From CAYNFT01 sp964396535 (GTDB taxonomy: Bacteria > Chloroflexota > Dehalococcoidia > Dehalococcoidales > UBA2162), in contig CAYNFT010000005.1 of assembly GCA_964396535.1 (NCBI GenBank), positions 1 through 44,368 of the forward strand: a stretch of 44,368 nucleotides of DNA, read 5' to 3'. A model generated the notes under the pieces. It worked only from the letters and a program-made list of their open reading frames with translations, was not told the DNA's origin and made no database searches. This document shows positions 24,004-32,601 of this stretch, piece after piece (the stretch's first letter is position 1; every line of letters begins with the position of its first letter). Made by a program: the position numbers and the translations under genes.

Positions 24004-24306
24004 CTACTTCTCCTCAATCACCTCGCTAACTAACTCGCGAATTTTTCCCTTGGCTTCATTGAGAGCAATCTTACCCTTTTCGGTGATAACATAATAGTTC
24101 CGGACCTTACTCGACACTACCCTAGATTGTCGCTGCAAATAACCACTCCGCTCCAACCGATGCAATGTGGGATAAAGAGTACCAGAACTTAGCTTGTATC
24201 CATGTCGGTCAAGTTCTTTCTGAATCCAAACACCGTAGATTGGCTCTTTGGAAGCGTGATATAGAATGTGAATCTTAATAAATCCCAAAAAGAAATCTTT
24301 TAACAT
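24004..24306 (-). CDS. PadR-family transcriptional regulator
   Basis: The 100-residue protein is a PadR winged helix: FIKIHILYHASKEPIYGVWI, the recognition part YKLSSGTLYPTLHRLERSGY and the wing VRNYYVITEKGKIAL, with a short C-terminal dimerisation helix (PadR-s2-like length). It precedes an MFS efflux gene in the same direction, a common pairing in which the repressor is relieved by the exported compound. Two TATC-N7-GATA palindromes just upstream of its start are likely its own operator. Confidence 0.88.
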   Translation of the reverse strand: MLKDFFLGFIKIHILYHASKEPIYGVWIQKELDRHGYKLSSGTLYPTLHRLERSGYLQRQSRVVSSKVRNYYVITEKGKIALNEAKGKIRELVSEVIEEK

Positions 24307-24321
24307 CGAGGTATCTCTTAT

Positions 24322-24349
24322 TATCGGTTAGCGATATCACTAGAGGATA
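24322..24349. promoter_or_regulatory. Tandem palindromic operator upstream of padR
   Basis: TATCGGTTAGCGATA (24322-24336) and TATCACTAGAGGATA (24335-24349) are adjoining 15-bp palindromes sharing two bases. A TATAAT reads on the minus strand at 24354-24349 just beside them, so binding would block padR transcription. A third palindrome, CTCACTAGGTGAG, lies further upstream (about 24379-24391). Confidence 0.55.
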
Positions 24350-24423
24350 TTATAAATCAGTTCTTCTTGTCAAGCACCTCACTAGGTGAGATTGTTTATT
24401 AACCTCACTCCCTTGATATTATT

Positions 24424-24540
24424 CAACCCTCCTCTCTTTAACTCTCTCTTAGGGAAACTAAGAGGGGCTGACGCCCCTCTTCAAATGAATTTCTCCCCTT
24501 CCCCTCTTAAGGGAGGGGGGGTTAGAGGGATAGATTAGTA
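24424..24540 (+). repeat. Dispersed intergenic repeat, copy 4
   Basis: It has the hairpin AAGAGGGGC/GCCCCTCTT (about 24460-24481), then CTCCCCTTCCCCTCTTAAGG, GGGGGGTTAGAGGGATAGAT and TTAGTA. Order and spacing match the copy at 14749-14836. It lies between padR and the microprotein promoter. Confidence 0.65.
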
Positions 24541-24633
24541 AACGACCTCGTACTGGTAGTTCCACTTACCGGAGAAAAGTACAGTCCTTTAGCTTTAATA
24601 AAACGACGAAGCAATACATAAATATTGCGGGCT

Positions 24634-24663
24634 ATTGACGTTGGTCAATCTACATGCTATTAT
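24634..24663 (+). promoter_or_regulatory. Promoter with inverted repeat, microprotein gene
   Basis: TTGACG (24635-24640) and TATTAT (24658-24663) are 17 nt apart. ATTGACGTTGGTCAAT (24634-24649) is an inverted repeat with 6-bp arms that covers the -35, a plausible operator. Confidence 0.7.
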
Positions 24664-24726
24664 CTGGACAATAAGCACTAACTGAAAGGAATTCGTTCAA
24701 ATATTTAAAACTGAGGAGGATTAGCA

Positions 24727-24804
24727 ATGGAATGGTGGAGCTGGATTCTGATAGCGTTGCTTGTCGTTCTTCTGGGTGCATTCTTTATAGTCAGGCGACG
24801 CTAG
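24727..24804 (+). CDS. 25-residue single-helix membrane microprotein
   Basis: The ORF encodes 25 residues: an aromatic-rich start (MEWWSW), a single hydrophobic helix of about 16 residues (ILIALLVVLLGAFFIV) and a triple-arginine end, which predicts N-out/C-in insertion by the positive-inside rule. A GAGGAGG ribosome site lies 8 nt before the ATG. A good promoter precedes it and a strong terminator follows within 140 nt, so it is an independent transcription unit. No known family. The combination of signals rather than homology supports it. Confidence 0.6.
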   Translation: MEWWSWILIALLVVLLGAFFIVRRR

Positions 24805-24882
24805 CGTTTGAATCACCGACGGTACACTCACTTCATTGTACACACGTTAGATATATAATAACTTATCTTCTATCTTGATGGG

Positions 24883-24940
24883 CTTTTGACCGATACCAGT
24901 CAAAAGATAGCCTGCTAGCGAATTATCTAGCAGGCTTTTT
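24883..24940 (+). terminator. Double hairpin ending in an intrinsic terminator
   Basis: The first hairpin CTTTTGAC/GTCAAAAG (24883-24890 and 24899-24906) is followed directly by a 10-bp stem AGCCTGCTAG/CTAGCAGGCT (24909-24918 and 24927-24936) with a T run. The second is a standard terminator for the microprotein transcript. The first may be part of its 3' untranslated region or of a small RNA starting near 24865. Confidence 0.75.
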
Positions 24941-25025
24941 GCTTACGCTGTTGCAGCCTAGAATAATTACAAACAGTAGACTATCACTTGACACCTATAT
25001 TACTAATGGTTAAAATAATTTTTGT

Positions 25026-25101
<76 letters not shown>

Positions 25102-25127
25102 CGAATTCAACCAAACGGACAGAAAGA

Positions 25128-25202
25128 GCGGAAGTAGTTCAGCGGTAGAACGCCTCCTTGCCAAGGAGGAGGTCGAGGGTTCGAATCCCTTCTTCCGCTC
25201 CA
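25128..25202 (+). tRNA. tRNA-Gly (GCC)
   Basis: A 75-nt cloverleaf with encoded CCA. Acceptor GCGGAAG pairs with CTTCCGC, anticodon stem CCTCC/GGAGG encloses TTGCCAA with anticodon GCC, and the T arm carries GTTCGAA. It is 26 nt after tRNA-Phe, probably co-transcribed. Confidence 0.96.
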
Positions 25203-25240
25203 CTCTATTTTCCCCATGCCATAGACAATCTGGCCTTGAT

Positions 25241-25269
25241 TTGCCTAGACTTACAGTCTCTGTTAATAT
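25241..25269 (+). promoter_or_regulatory. Promoter of the PAC2 gene, leaderless arrangement
   Basis: TTGCCT (25241-25246), 17-nt spacer, TAATAT (25264-25269). The ATG at 25276 is the seventh base after the -10, so transcription should begin on or beside it. No ribosome site is present. Confidence 0.55.
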
Positions 25270-25275
25270 GTATTT

Positions 25276-26157
25276 ATGAGACTGCGTGCCTTTGAGCTAA
25301 ACGAACCGCTTCCTGAACTCAAGGAACCTCATGCGCTGGTCACGCTGAGACCCTGGGTGGATGTGGGCAACGTGGGTACCCTGGTACTTTCCTGGCTTGA
25401 AAGCCATTTCAAGGCTAAGGACTTAGGCAGACTAGCCAGGCCGGGTGACTTCTTCGACTTCACCCGCTACCGCCCCATCAGTCATGTCAAGGGAGAACAG
25501 CGGCAGGTAACCATCCCTAACACCTATGTTACCTACAGCAAACAGGAATCAGGAAATGACTTCCTCTTCCTACACCTCCTGGAGCCTCACAGCCACGGCG
25601 AGGTATATGTTGAATCGGTATTGCGACTCCTGGCGAGATTCAATGTTAAAAGGTACTTCCTCCTCGGGAGTATGTACGATTACGTTCCTCATACCAAGCC
25701 TCTTATAGTTACCGGAGGAGCCACTGCAGAAATGACAAAGCAGGAGTTTACGAAAAGGGGAATCGAATCCACCGACTATCAGGGCCCCACTTCGATTAGC
25801 TTTCTGATATCACAGCGTGCGCCAGAAATAGGGATGGAAACCATGAGCATTATAGCACACCTGCCGCAGTATACCCAGATGGATGAGGACTATATGGGAA
25901 CCGAACGAATTATGAACGTGCTTGGCTCGTTGTACGATATCCCTGTGGATGAGACTTATGCCAAGAGGGCTGAGCAACAACGAGAGCAAATTAACGTAGC
26001 CTTAGACAAGAATCCACAACTAAAAGCCATCGTTCAGCAACTGGAGACTCACTACGAAGCACGCACCGAGAGAAAGAGAGAAGAGGAAACACCTCGGCTA
26101 TCGCCTGAAGTAGAGAGGTTTCTTGCCGAAATGGACAGACGCTTCAGGGAAGGCTAA
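25276..26157 (+). CDS. PAC2 family protein
   Basis: The protein (293 residues) matches the PAC2/proteasome-assembly-chaperone-like family found widely in bacteria and archaea: PWVDVGNVGTLVLSWLESHF near the start, RYFLLGSMYDYVPHTKPLIV in the middle and ISFLISQRAPEIGMETMSII. The C-terminus is a charged helical tail (TERKREEETPRL). Bacterial members are of unknown role; the eukaryotic relatives assist proteasome assembly, and no proteasome genes are seen here. The start choice follows the leaderless promoter. Confidence 0.85.
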   Translation: MRLRAFELNEPLPELKEPHALVTLRPWVDVGNVGTLVLSWLESHFKAKDLGRLARPGDFFDFTRYRPISHVKGEQRQVTIPNTYVTYSKQESGNDFLFLHLLEPHSHGEVYVESVLRLLARFNVKRYFLLGSMYDYVPHTKPLIVTGGATAEMTKQEFTKRGIESTDYQGPTSISFLISQRAPEIGMETMSIIAHLPQYTQMDEDYMGTERIMNVLGSLYDIPVDETYAKRAEQQREQINVALDKNPQLKAIVQQLETHYEARTERKREEETPRLSPEVERFLAEMDRRFREG

Positions 26158-26293
26158 CAATTACACATCTGACCCCCGGTGCAAACTTCTGGTCCGCTGG
26201 ATAACTAGATTCCTTTCTCTTTACTGGCTATATAGTCCATGAGCAAGTATTGCCAGTATTCTATTTAACCTGGAGACATAAATAATAAACTTT

Positions 26294-26339
26294 AGGAGAT
26301 TGTTGAAAAATTGCTTCGAGCATTTTTCAACAATCTCCT
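26294..26339. terminator. Long terminator hairpin between convergent genes
   Basis: AGGAGATTGTTGAAAAAT and its exact reverse complement form an 18-bp stem around a 10-nt loop. It follows the PAC2 gene and precedes the convergent acyl-CoA dehydrogenase gene. Confidence 0.75.
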
Positions 26340-26360
26340 CTTCTAGCCCCAGCTCTAACT

Positions 26361-26387
26361 CCGCTGAAAAACTTAGTTTTTCAGCGG
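26361..26387. terminator. Terminator hairpin after the acyl-CoA dehydrogenase genes
   Basis: CCGCTGAAAAAC/GTTTTTCAGCGG is a perfect 12-bp stem with a 3-nt loop, 3 nt beyond the minus-strand stop at 26391. Confidence 0.75.
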
Positions 26388-26390
26388 TCT

Positions 26391-27527
26391 TTATATGTTT
26401 AGTAACTGGGCCACCTTCTCACGGTGATAATCGCTATCACCAAAGGTGACCTCTGCGGCCTTGGCCCACTTTAAATAGAGGTGCATATCATGGTCCCAGG
26501 TGAAACCAATGCCACCATGTATCTGAACCCCGTCAAAAGTGGCGTGCTTGTAGCTTTCACCGCACCACGACTTTGCCATGGAGGCAGCTATAGTCATATC
26601 AGGGTCATTTTCCATTATTGTCCAGGCTGCATAGTACACAATGGATGTTGACCCCTCTACCTCTACGGCCATGTCAGCTAGTTTATGCTGGATAGCCTGG
26701 AAGCTGCCAATAGGGCGCCCAAACGCAATTCTCGTCTTGGCATACTCGATAGATGTTTCCATGGCCCACCGGGCACCGCCTGTCATCCAGGCGGACTCAG
26801 CTACTTGAGCCTCCACCAGGACTCTCTTCATTATGGGCCAGCCCCGGTCCAGTTCCCCCAATATATTCTTCTTGGGCACAGCCACATTGTTGAAGACAAC
26901 TTCACACAGTTTCTGACCAGCCATGGTTTTCAATACCTCTATTTGGATGCCGTCTGTCTTGGCATCCACCAAAAAGAGGGTGATTCCTTCTTCCTTATCT
27001 TGGCTCTCCTTGGTTCTGGTCACACAGAGGAGGTAGTCGGCTATGTGAGCATCGGGAACAAAAAGCTTCGTCCCGTTGATAATGAAATTATCGCCAGACG
27101 GGGTAGCCGTGACAGTAACGTCCGATGCCTCCAAGCTACCGCTGGGCTCCATAAATGCCAGGGTCAGAATCATCTCGCCGTTGGCTATTTGGGGAAGGAA
27201 CTGCTGTTTTTGCTCGTCGGTGCCAGCCGCCAGGATAGGATGCCCAGCCAGTACCACCGTTGGCATAATGGGACCCGGCACCAGAGCCCGACCGCACTCC
27301 TCCAAGAGCACTGCCAGGTCGAGGAAACTGCTACCTACGCCACCATACTCCTCGGGAAAGGTCAGCCCTAGCCAACCCAGGTCAGCCATTTTCTTCCACA
27401 GCTCTGGAGAATAACCTATCTCATCCTCCATCATGTCCCTCACCAGTTTCTTGGGACATTCATTCTCCAGAAAATCACGAGCTGCAGTTTTCAGCATAAC
27501 CTGCTCTTCATCTAGTTCAAAATTCAT
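26391..27527 (-). CDS. Acyl-CoA dehydrogenase family protein (second of pair)
   Basis: A flavin-dependent acyl-CoA dehydrogenase of 378 residues: helical N-terminus FELDEEQVMLKTAARDFLEN, middle domain LTLAFMEPSG, and C-terminal QIHGGIGFTWDHDMHLYL. It follows another dehydrogenase by 18 nt, with AAAGGAGT before its ATG. Paired short and long dehydrogenases like this often form heteromeric enzymes acting on unusual CoA esters (for example steroid or branched chains); the substrate here is not evident. The FMEPSGS segment departs from the usual SEPxAGSD, as in many such partner subunits. Confidence 0.92.
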   Translation of the reverse strand: MNFELDEEQVMLKTAARDFLENECPKKLVRDMMEDEIGYSPELWKKMADLGWLGLTFPEEYGGVGSSFLDLAVLLEECGRALVPGPIMPTVVLAGHPILAAGTDEQKQQFLPQIANGEMILTLAFMEPSGSLEASDVTVTATPSGDNFIINGTKLFVPDAHIADYLLCVTRTKESQDKEEGITLFLVDAKTDGIQIEVLKTMAGQKLCEVVFNNVAVPKKNILGELDRGWPIMKRVLVEAQVAESAWMTGGARWAMETSIEYAKTRIAFGRPIGSFQAIQHKLADMAVEVEGSTSIVYYAAWTIMENDPDMTIAASMAKSWCGESYKHATFDGVQIHGGIGFTWDHDMHLYLKWAKAAEVTFGDSDYHREKVAQLLNI

Positions 27528-27545
27528 AACGATTCACTCCTTTCC

Positions 27546-28754
27546 TCAATAAGACCTGGGCAGTCCCAGGGTTCTCTCTGCAATGACATTCCTCTTTACC
27601 TCGGAGGTACCTGTCATAATGGTTCTACCTCGTGAACTAAGAAAGCTTCTCTGCCATCTGCCGTTGTCAATAGCATATTTGGAGCCCGTCACAAGCTGAC
27701 TGTACGGACCCTGGAGGTACGTGGCGAAGTCCTCTATGCGCTGGCCTAATTCCATTGTTAAGAGACTGCCAACGGAGCTTTCGGGTCCGGGGGTCATCCC
27801 TCGAAGCTGTCGGGTCAGGGCACGCAGGCCGATATATTTCCCAACATTAGCCTCGATGTAGAACTGGGCTATCTTTTGTCGAGTCATTTGCTCTTTGGAG
27901 ACGGGTTGACCATTGCGCTCCATCTTCCGAGCCAGCTCGATAAGGTTTGTGATGGTGGTTAGGTACTGCATAGAAGAGCTTGAGTTCGACCTCTCAAACT
28001 CCAGGGTAGCCATGGATATATACCAGCCCCTGTTTTTCTCTCCGACCAGCAGGTTCTTGGGGATACGTACATCATCAAGGAACGTTTCGCCGAACATAGC
28101 ATAGCCGGTTATTTCCCGCAACGGGCGAATAGTAACGCCGGGAGCATGCATGTCCAGAAGGAAGTAGCTGAAGGTTCTGTGTCTGGGAGTTTCGGGGTTA
28201 AAGTCTGTTTTTGCCAGGAGGATTGCCCAGTCAGCCCTCATACCCCCGGTTGTCCAGACCTTCTGTCCGTTAACGACGTAGTCATCACCATCCTCTACTG
28301 CGCGGGTCTGGCTGTTAGCCAGGTCAGAACCCGCTTCCGGCTCGGAGAAAGCCTGGCACCATTGCTCTTCGCCATTGAGGATCTTGGGGAGAAAGCGCTT
28401 CTTCTGCTCCTCATTACCAGCGACTATGATAGTTGGGCCGGCCCAGCCAATACCCAGGCCACCTACACCACCCGGTACTCGCCGTTTAATCATCTCCTGG
28501 TTGAATATCATCTGCTCCATTACAGTGGCGCCACGGCCTCCATACTCCTTTGGCCAGGCTATGCCAACATAGCCAGCATCATATAGCTTTTTGTGCCACA
28601 TTCGGGTGAACTGCTGAGCCGCATCCGACTCCATCTCAGGCCCGCCGAAACGTTGCCTGCTTTGCAATTCACGCAACTCTTTCACGTTCTTGTCCAGCCA
28701 ATCACACAGCTCTTTTCGAAATGCTTCTTCCTCTGGCGATAAATTAAAATCCAT
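27546..28754 (-). CDS. Acyl-CoA dehydrogenase family protein (first of pair)
   Basis: It begins at the ATG 28754 (MDFNLSPEEEAFRKELCDWL), with AAAGGAGT upstream; the frame reaches 28784 but the extra residues are not family-like. The conserved parts are CQAFSEPEAGSDLANSQTRA (FAD and substrate contact), VNGQKVWTTGG, and the terminal GTSEVKRNVIAERTLGLPR. Length 402 residues. It oxidises an acyl-CoA to the enoyl-CoA with electrons passing to an ETF, which is not in the window. It is paired with the next gene, probably as a two-subunit enzyme. Confidence 0.93.
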   Translation of the reverse strand: MDFNLSPEEEAFRKELCDWLDKNVKELRELQSRQRFGGPEMESDAAQQFTRMWHKKLYDAGYVGIAWPKEYGGRGATVMEQMIFNQEMIKRRVPGGVGGLGIGWAGPTIIVAGNEEQKKRFLPKILNGEEQWCQAFSEPEAGSDLANSQTRAVEDGDDYVVNGQKVWTTGGMRADWAILLAKTDFNPETPRHRTFSYFLLDMHAPGVTIRPLREITGYAMFGETFLDDVRIPKNLLVGEKNRGWYISMATLEFERSNSSSSMQYLTTITNLIELARKMERNGQPVSKEQMTRQKIAQFYIEANVGKYIGLRALTRQLRGMTPGPESSVGSLLTMELGQRIEDFATYLQGPYSQLVTGSKYAIDNGRWQRSFLSSRGRTIMTGTSEVKRNVIAERTLGLPRSY

Positions 28755-28852
28755 CTCTCTACTCCTTTCTTTAATCAATCCCACACGATTGATTTTCTCA
28801 ATAGCATTTCTACCTGTTTAACCCGATACAATCACCCCCTCCCCTCGGGCAA

Positions 28853-30949
28853 CTAGATTCTCTTCTTTTTGTTGGAAATATAGTCTACGAGCAGATATTC
28901 GCCCAGCCTGTCGGCGCTGGTATAAAATACCCGTCCTTTATTCATACGTACCATTTGTGTAACAAAGGCACCGCGAAATGCACCACGAAATCCACCACCA
29001 AAGCCACCACGAAATCCATCATCAAAGCCACCACGAAGGCCACCACGAAATTGTCCACCTTCAAGCATGAAGGTATTTATCACTATATGCTTCTGGGTAC
29101 AATACCTCACCTCTCTCAGTGTTAACTGGAGGGTACGCTGGGATGGGGGAACCTGGAAGAAAAGACGCTCATTCTCAAGGTGAGCTGTAGGCTCTCCATC
29201 CGATATTAATATTATCTGCTTATTAGTGCATCTCTCCTTATCCAGCAGTTTCCTGGCTAGATATAAGCCGTGTTGCATATTGGTGTAAGGGTCAAACTCA
29301 TCCCAACTCATATAGGTTAGGTCTTCTTTCTTTATCTGCCGGGCATAGCTGGAAAAACCTACTATGTGCAGGCTATCCTTGGGATACTGACTCCTTATAA
29401 GGCTGTCAAGGGCAACAGTTACCCGCTTGGCGGCCTCAAAGTTGCCCCGCATTGGCATAGATAAGCTCAAGTCCAGCAACAAAACGGTTGCTGACCGCGT
29501 CAGCTCTTCCATCCTGAACACTTCGAAATCCTCAGTGCTCAGCTTCATAGGTGGTGTTCTTGGTTCCCTATAGATAGAGTTCATAATAGTCTTTTGCAGG
29601 TGAAGCTGAAAATCATCACCAAACTCATACTTCTTGGTCTCGTCTATCCTCTCACCACCAGCACCTTTCAAGTTAAGGTCATGCCCACCAACGCGGTCTT
29701 TTCTGAGCTGGGCAAATATATCCTCCAAAGCCTTCTGTCCGATTTTCCTCATACCGCGCGGGGTCAACTCATACTTGTTGCTCTTCCAGCGGATGTAACC
29801 TGCCTCTTCCAGAACTTTGGTTATGCTGCGCAACTGCTCCAGCTCTTGTGCCGCCTCATCTCCCATTAATTCCTTGGCTAGCTGCTCATCGATATCATCT
29901 AGGGAACGGTTATACCTAGCGTCCCTAAACTGTGATTCTAGCTTATCCATTTTCTGTAGCATTTCCATCAGCTTTAAGGCCTCAGTGTATGAGATAGACT
30001 CCTCACCAGAGAAGGGATACCGTCTTCTGAGCTCCTCGCTGGGATGGAGAGCCTCCAGATAAGCAGCCATTTTAGCCATTTCATATTGGGTACTGTCATC
30101 GAGCATCGACCGTAATAGATTCTCCAGTGACTCCCTGTCTTCCGGCGCTAAGCTATCCAGTAAAGCCTGTGACTGTGCTATCTGGTTCTGTAAACGTTCC
30201 ACCAGCTCATCAAAGTTTTGGGGTGGCTGAGGACCAAAGTAGTCACCAAACTGCTCCATGAATCCATCGAAATCAGGTTCCTCTCCCCTCATCCTCTGTT
30301 CTAGCATCTGGTTTATAGCCTCGACCAGATGTCTTATGTTAGCCAAGGTACTGGCATCCATATTCTTGAATTTCTGTACCAGGTCTCGGCCATATGATTC
30401 CATGGCATGCTTTTTCAGCATCTCCATTAGTTCCTGAAACTGTCTCCTAGCTTCCTCATCCATGAAATCATAATCTGTTAATTCCTTTATCTGGCCGCCA
30501 ATGTCCGGCGGCAGCTCATCAAGCTTGGCCAGGTTTTGTGTCGCCCTATCCTCGATGTTCTTCAACAGCCGCTGTCGCACTTCAGGACTTAGCTCGCCAG
30601 CACCTTCCTCCCCTTTTTGCCTCGCCTCTTCCAGCTTCTTCTGGATTCCCTGCCGTTCTGTCTTTAGTATGTTATCCAACTTCTGACGTATCTCGTCCAA
30701 CACTGAATCCAGGTTATACTTATCAAGCTGCCTTTGCCTCTGCTGACGTAGTCGCTCGAGCAATTCCTGTATGCTTGGTAAACGCCTCCCCTGGCTATCT
30801 CTGAAACCTCCGTGCTGCATTTGACGCAGGACAGAGGAAAGGTCGCCATAAGACATCAGTTTACGGCCAAGCTCACCCATAAGCTCGTCTGCGTCTAGAG
30901 CAGACAGGTCCTGGCTTCCATCCCATTCCGAATAACGATATATGTTCAT
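28853..30949 (-). CDS. VWA-domain protein, magnesium-chelatase-D-like partner of MoxR ATPase
   Basis: The 698-residue protein has a long, charged, helical N-terminal two thirds rich in Gln/Glu/Arg, then a von Willebrand A domain with an intact MIDAS: DLSLS at about residues 490-494, TNMQHGLYLARKLL, and ISDGEPTAH. It starts one base after the stop of the AAA+ gene, a standard co-expressed pair in which the ATPase remodels a target held by the VWA protein's metal site. Oddly, residues 631-662 form a Gly/Arg/Phe repeat (RGGF, RGAF units) in a loop of the VWA domain. The target is unknown. Confidence 0.88.
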   Translation of the reverse strand: MNIYRYSEWDGSQDLSALDADELMGELGRKLMSYGDLSSVLRQMQHGGFRDSQGRRLPSIQELLERLRQQRQRQLDKYNLDSVLDEIRQKLDNILKTERQGIQKKLEEARQKGEEGAGELSPEVRQRLLKNIEDRATQNLAKLDELPPDIGGQIKELTDYDFMDEEARRQFQELMEMLKKHAMESYGRDLVQKFKNMDASTLANIRHLVEAINQMLEQRMRGEEPDFDGFMEQFGDYFGPQPPQNFDELVERLQNQIAQSQALLDSLAPEDRESLENLLRSMLDDSTQYEMAKMAAYLEALHPSEELRRRYPFSGEESISYTEALKLMEMLQKMDKLESQFRDARYNRSLDDIDEQLAKELMGDEAAQELEQLRSITKVLEEAGYIRWKSNKYELTPRGMRKIGQKALEDIFAQLRKDRVGGHDLNLKGAGGERIDETKKYEFGDDFQLHLQKTIMNSIYREPRTPPMKLSTEDFEVFRMEELTRSATVLLLDLSLSMPMRGNFEAAKRVTVALDSLIRSQYPKDSLHIVGFSSYARQIKKEDLTYMSWDEFDPYTNMQHGLYLARKLLDKERCTNKQIILISDGEPTAHLENERLFFQVPPSQRTLQLTLREVRYCTQKHIVINTFMLEGGQFRGGLRGGFDDGFRGGFGGGFRGAFRGAFVTQMVRMNKGRVFYTSADRLGEYLLVDYISNKKKRI
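28964..29059 (-). repeat. In-gene tandem repeat encoding RGGF units
   Basis: Degenerate 12-bp units (plus-strand CCACCACGAAAT and variants) within the VWA gene encode successive RGGF/RGAF/GGGF tetrapeptides. Number and spacing could vary by slippage. Confidence 0.65.
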
Positions 30950-30950
30950 A

Positions 30951-32354
30951 TCAACGCCGATAAACCGTTTTACCTTCGAATCTGGTTTTGTTTAGTCTTT
31001 TATTTAGATGCAGTCCTTCAAGAACAAATTCCATAGCAGCAGCCATGGCTTCAGGTCTTTCAGAATCAACCACTGCCTTTACCACATCAGTCAAGCCTAT
31101 CATCTCCTTGGCATTACGCATATATGACCTGGCACTCATCATATCCGAAACCTCGACGCTAAAGCCACCACTAAACTGGGTAACTATTTCATCCAGCTCA
31201 GCCACCTGGTAGTAGCGATTGAAAACATTCAGTACTGCCTTCTTTATCAGGTCATCGATGACCTTCTCTTCCTTAGTCTCCTCAAAACTTTCCAGTTCTA
31301 CCTTACCGGTGGTAGATGACTGAATATAGCGAAGGTCGCTAATACGGGGTACAGCCAATTTCTCACCCAGTGTGACAGCTCGCCTGATGGCATTACTAAG
31401 TATGGTTTCATAATTGGCAATTGATACCCTGACACTTACTCCCGAACGCTGATTGATGTCTGGACTCCTCCTGGCTAAATGTGTTACCTCGGCAATAATC
31501 TCCTTCATATACTCGGGCACGTAGCACTCAATTTCATCCCCGCTGAATTGCCGCCGCTCCATCTCCACGATAGATATTTCATCCTCAATAGTGGTGGGAT
31601 AATGCGTTCTAATCTGAGCCCCATATCTATCCTTGAGGGGAGTTATAATCCTGCCACGGTTGGTATAGTCTTCCGGGTTGGCACTGGCGACAAGGAATAC
31701 ATCAAGGGGAAGTCTAATACGGTATCCTCTAATCTGTATATCGCTCTCCTCCATTAAGTTGAAAAGACCAACCTGTAACCTATCTGTCAGGTCTGGCAGC
31801 TCGTTGATACAGAATATACCACGATTTGTTCTGGGAATCAAACCATAGTACATGGTCAATTCATCTGACAGGTATCTTCCCTCGGCTACCTTAATCGGGT
31901 CTACATCACCAATCAAATCAGCGATAGTAATATCCGGTGTGGCCAATTTCTCACCGTACCGCTCCTGCCGTGTCAACCAGGCAATTTTGGTAGCATCCCC
32001 TTCTTCCGCCACTTTGTCTCGGCACCACTTACATATCGGAGCAAAGGGGTTATCGTTGATTTCACAGCCCTTGACTATAGGTATTTCCTCATCAAGCAGA
32101 TTAACCAGTAACCTCATAATTCTGGATTTTGCCTGCCCGCGCTCGCCGAGAAAGATTATATCCTGACCTGAGATTATAGCGTTTAAAATCTGGGGAATAA
32201 CTGTACCATCAAAACCTATTATCCCGGGAAATATAGTCTTTTTCTTTCTTATCATAGCTATCAGGTTACGCCTCATCTCCTCTCTGAGCGAAACAGGCTG
32301 GTAACCCGAGGCTTTGAGCTCACCAATAGTCTTTGCTTTCTTCCGTTTAGCCAT
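30951..32354 (-). CDS. MoxR/magnesium-chelatase-I-like AAA+ ATPase
   Basis: It has a Walker A IIFLGERGQAKSR (Gly70-Ser77), a Walker B-like GIFCINELPDL where Asn replaces the usual Asp, and the sensor/arginine-finger regions VFLVASANPEDYTNRGRIITP and LKDRYGAQIRTHYP. Asn at the Walker B is, as I recall, common in this subgroup. Three cysteines (GCEINDNPF, then CKWC) between the Walker motifs may bind a metal. The ATPase and its VWA partner form one operon, with the ATPase first; a GAGAGGTGG site precedes the ATG. Confidence 0.9.
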   Translation of the reverse strand: MAKRKKAKTIGELKASGYQPVSLREEMRRNLIAMIRKKKTIFPGIIGFDGTVIPQILNAIISGQDIIFLGERGQAKSRIMRLLVNLLDEEIPIVKGCEINDNPFAPICKWCRDKVAEEGDATKIAWLTRQERYGEKLATPDITIADLIGDVDPIKVAEGRYLSDELTMYYGLIPRTNRGIFCINELPDLTDRLQVGLFNLMEESDIQIRGYRIRLPLDVFLVASANPEDYTNRGRIITPLKDRYGAQIRTHYPTTIEDEISIVEMERRQFSGDEIECYVPEYMKEIIAEVTHLARRSPDINQRSGVSVRVSIANYETILSNAIRRAVTLGEKLAVPRISDLRYIQSSTTGKVELESFEETKEEKVIDDLIKKAVLNVFNRYYQVAELDEIVTQFSGGFSVEVSDMMSARSYMRNAKEMIGLTDVVKAVVDSERPEAMAAAMEFVLEGLHLNKRLNKTRFEGKTVYRR

Positions 32355-32601
32355 ACCACCTCTCCAACTTTCAATATTTAGTTTTCCATCTTCTGTGCAT
32401 TATGTTCCACTTCAAGACAAACCAACTACTTATTTTACCACAATCAATCTCAGATGATAAACAAATGCTTAGCCTCACCCAAGCAGCTCTGTAAAAACAC
32501 GGTGTGGATAGTATTTATTATACACAATAGCTTTAAGTTAGACAAAATAGCATTGCTTCCTCCCTATTCGGTCTATTGCCTAGTTTTAACCCCTGTTGTA
32601 T
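32355..32601. other. Divergent intergenic region, MoxR operon and htpX
   Basis: Transcription leaves this region in both directions. On the minus side TTGGTT-17-TAATGC is a weak candidate promoter for the MoxR operon. No gene or conserved repeat is seen. Confidence 0.4.

Noticed and set aside
24823..24844. GTACA-N10-TGTAC inverted repeat downstream of the microprotein gene
   Set aside because: Short arms and wide spacing in an A/T-rich stretch; not distinguishable from chance without comparison.
28964..29059. Short regular repeats considered as a CRISPR array
   Set aside because: Units are 12 bp, without spacers, and encode an in-frame RGGF repeat within a VWA gene.
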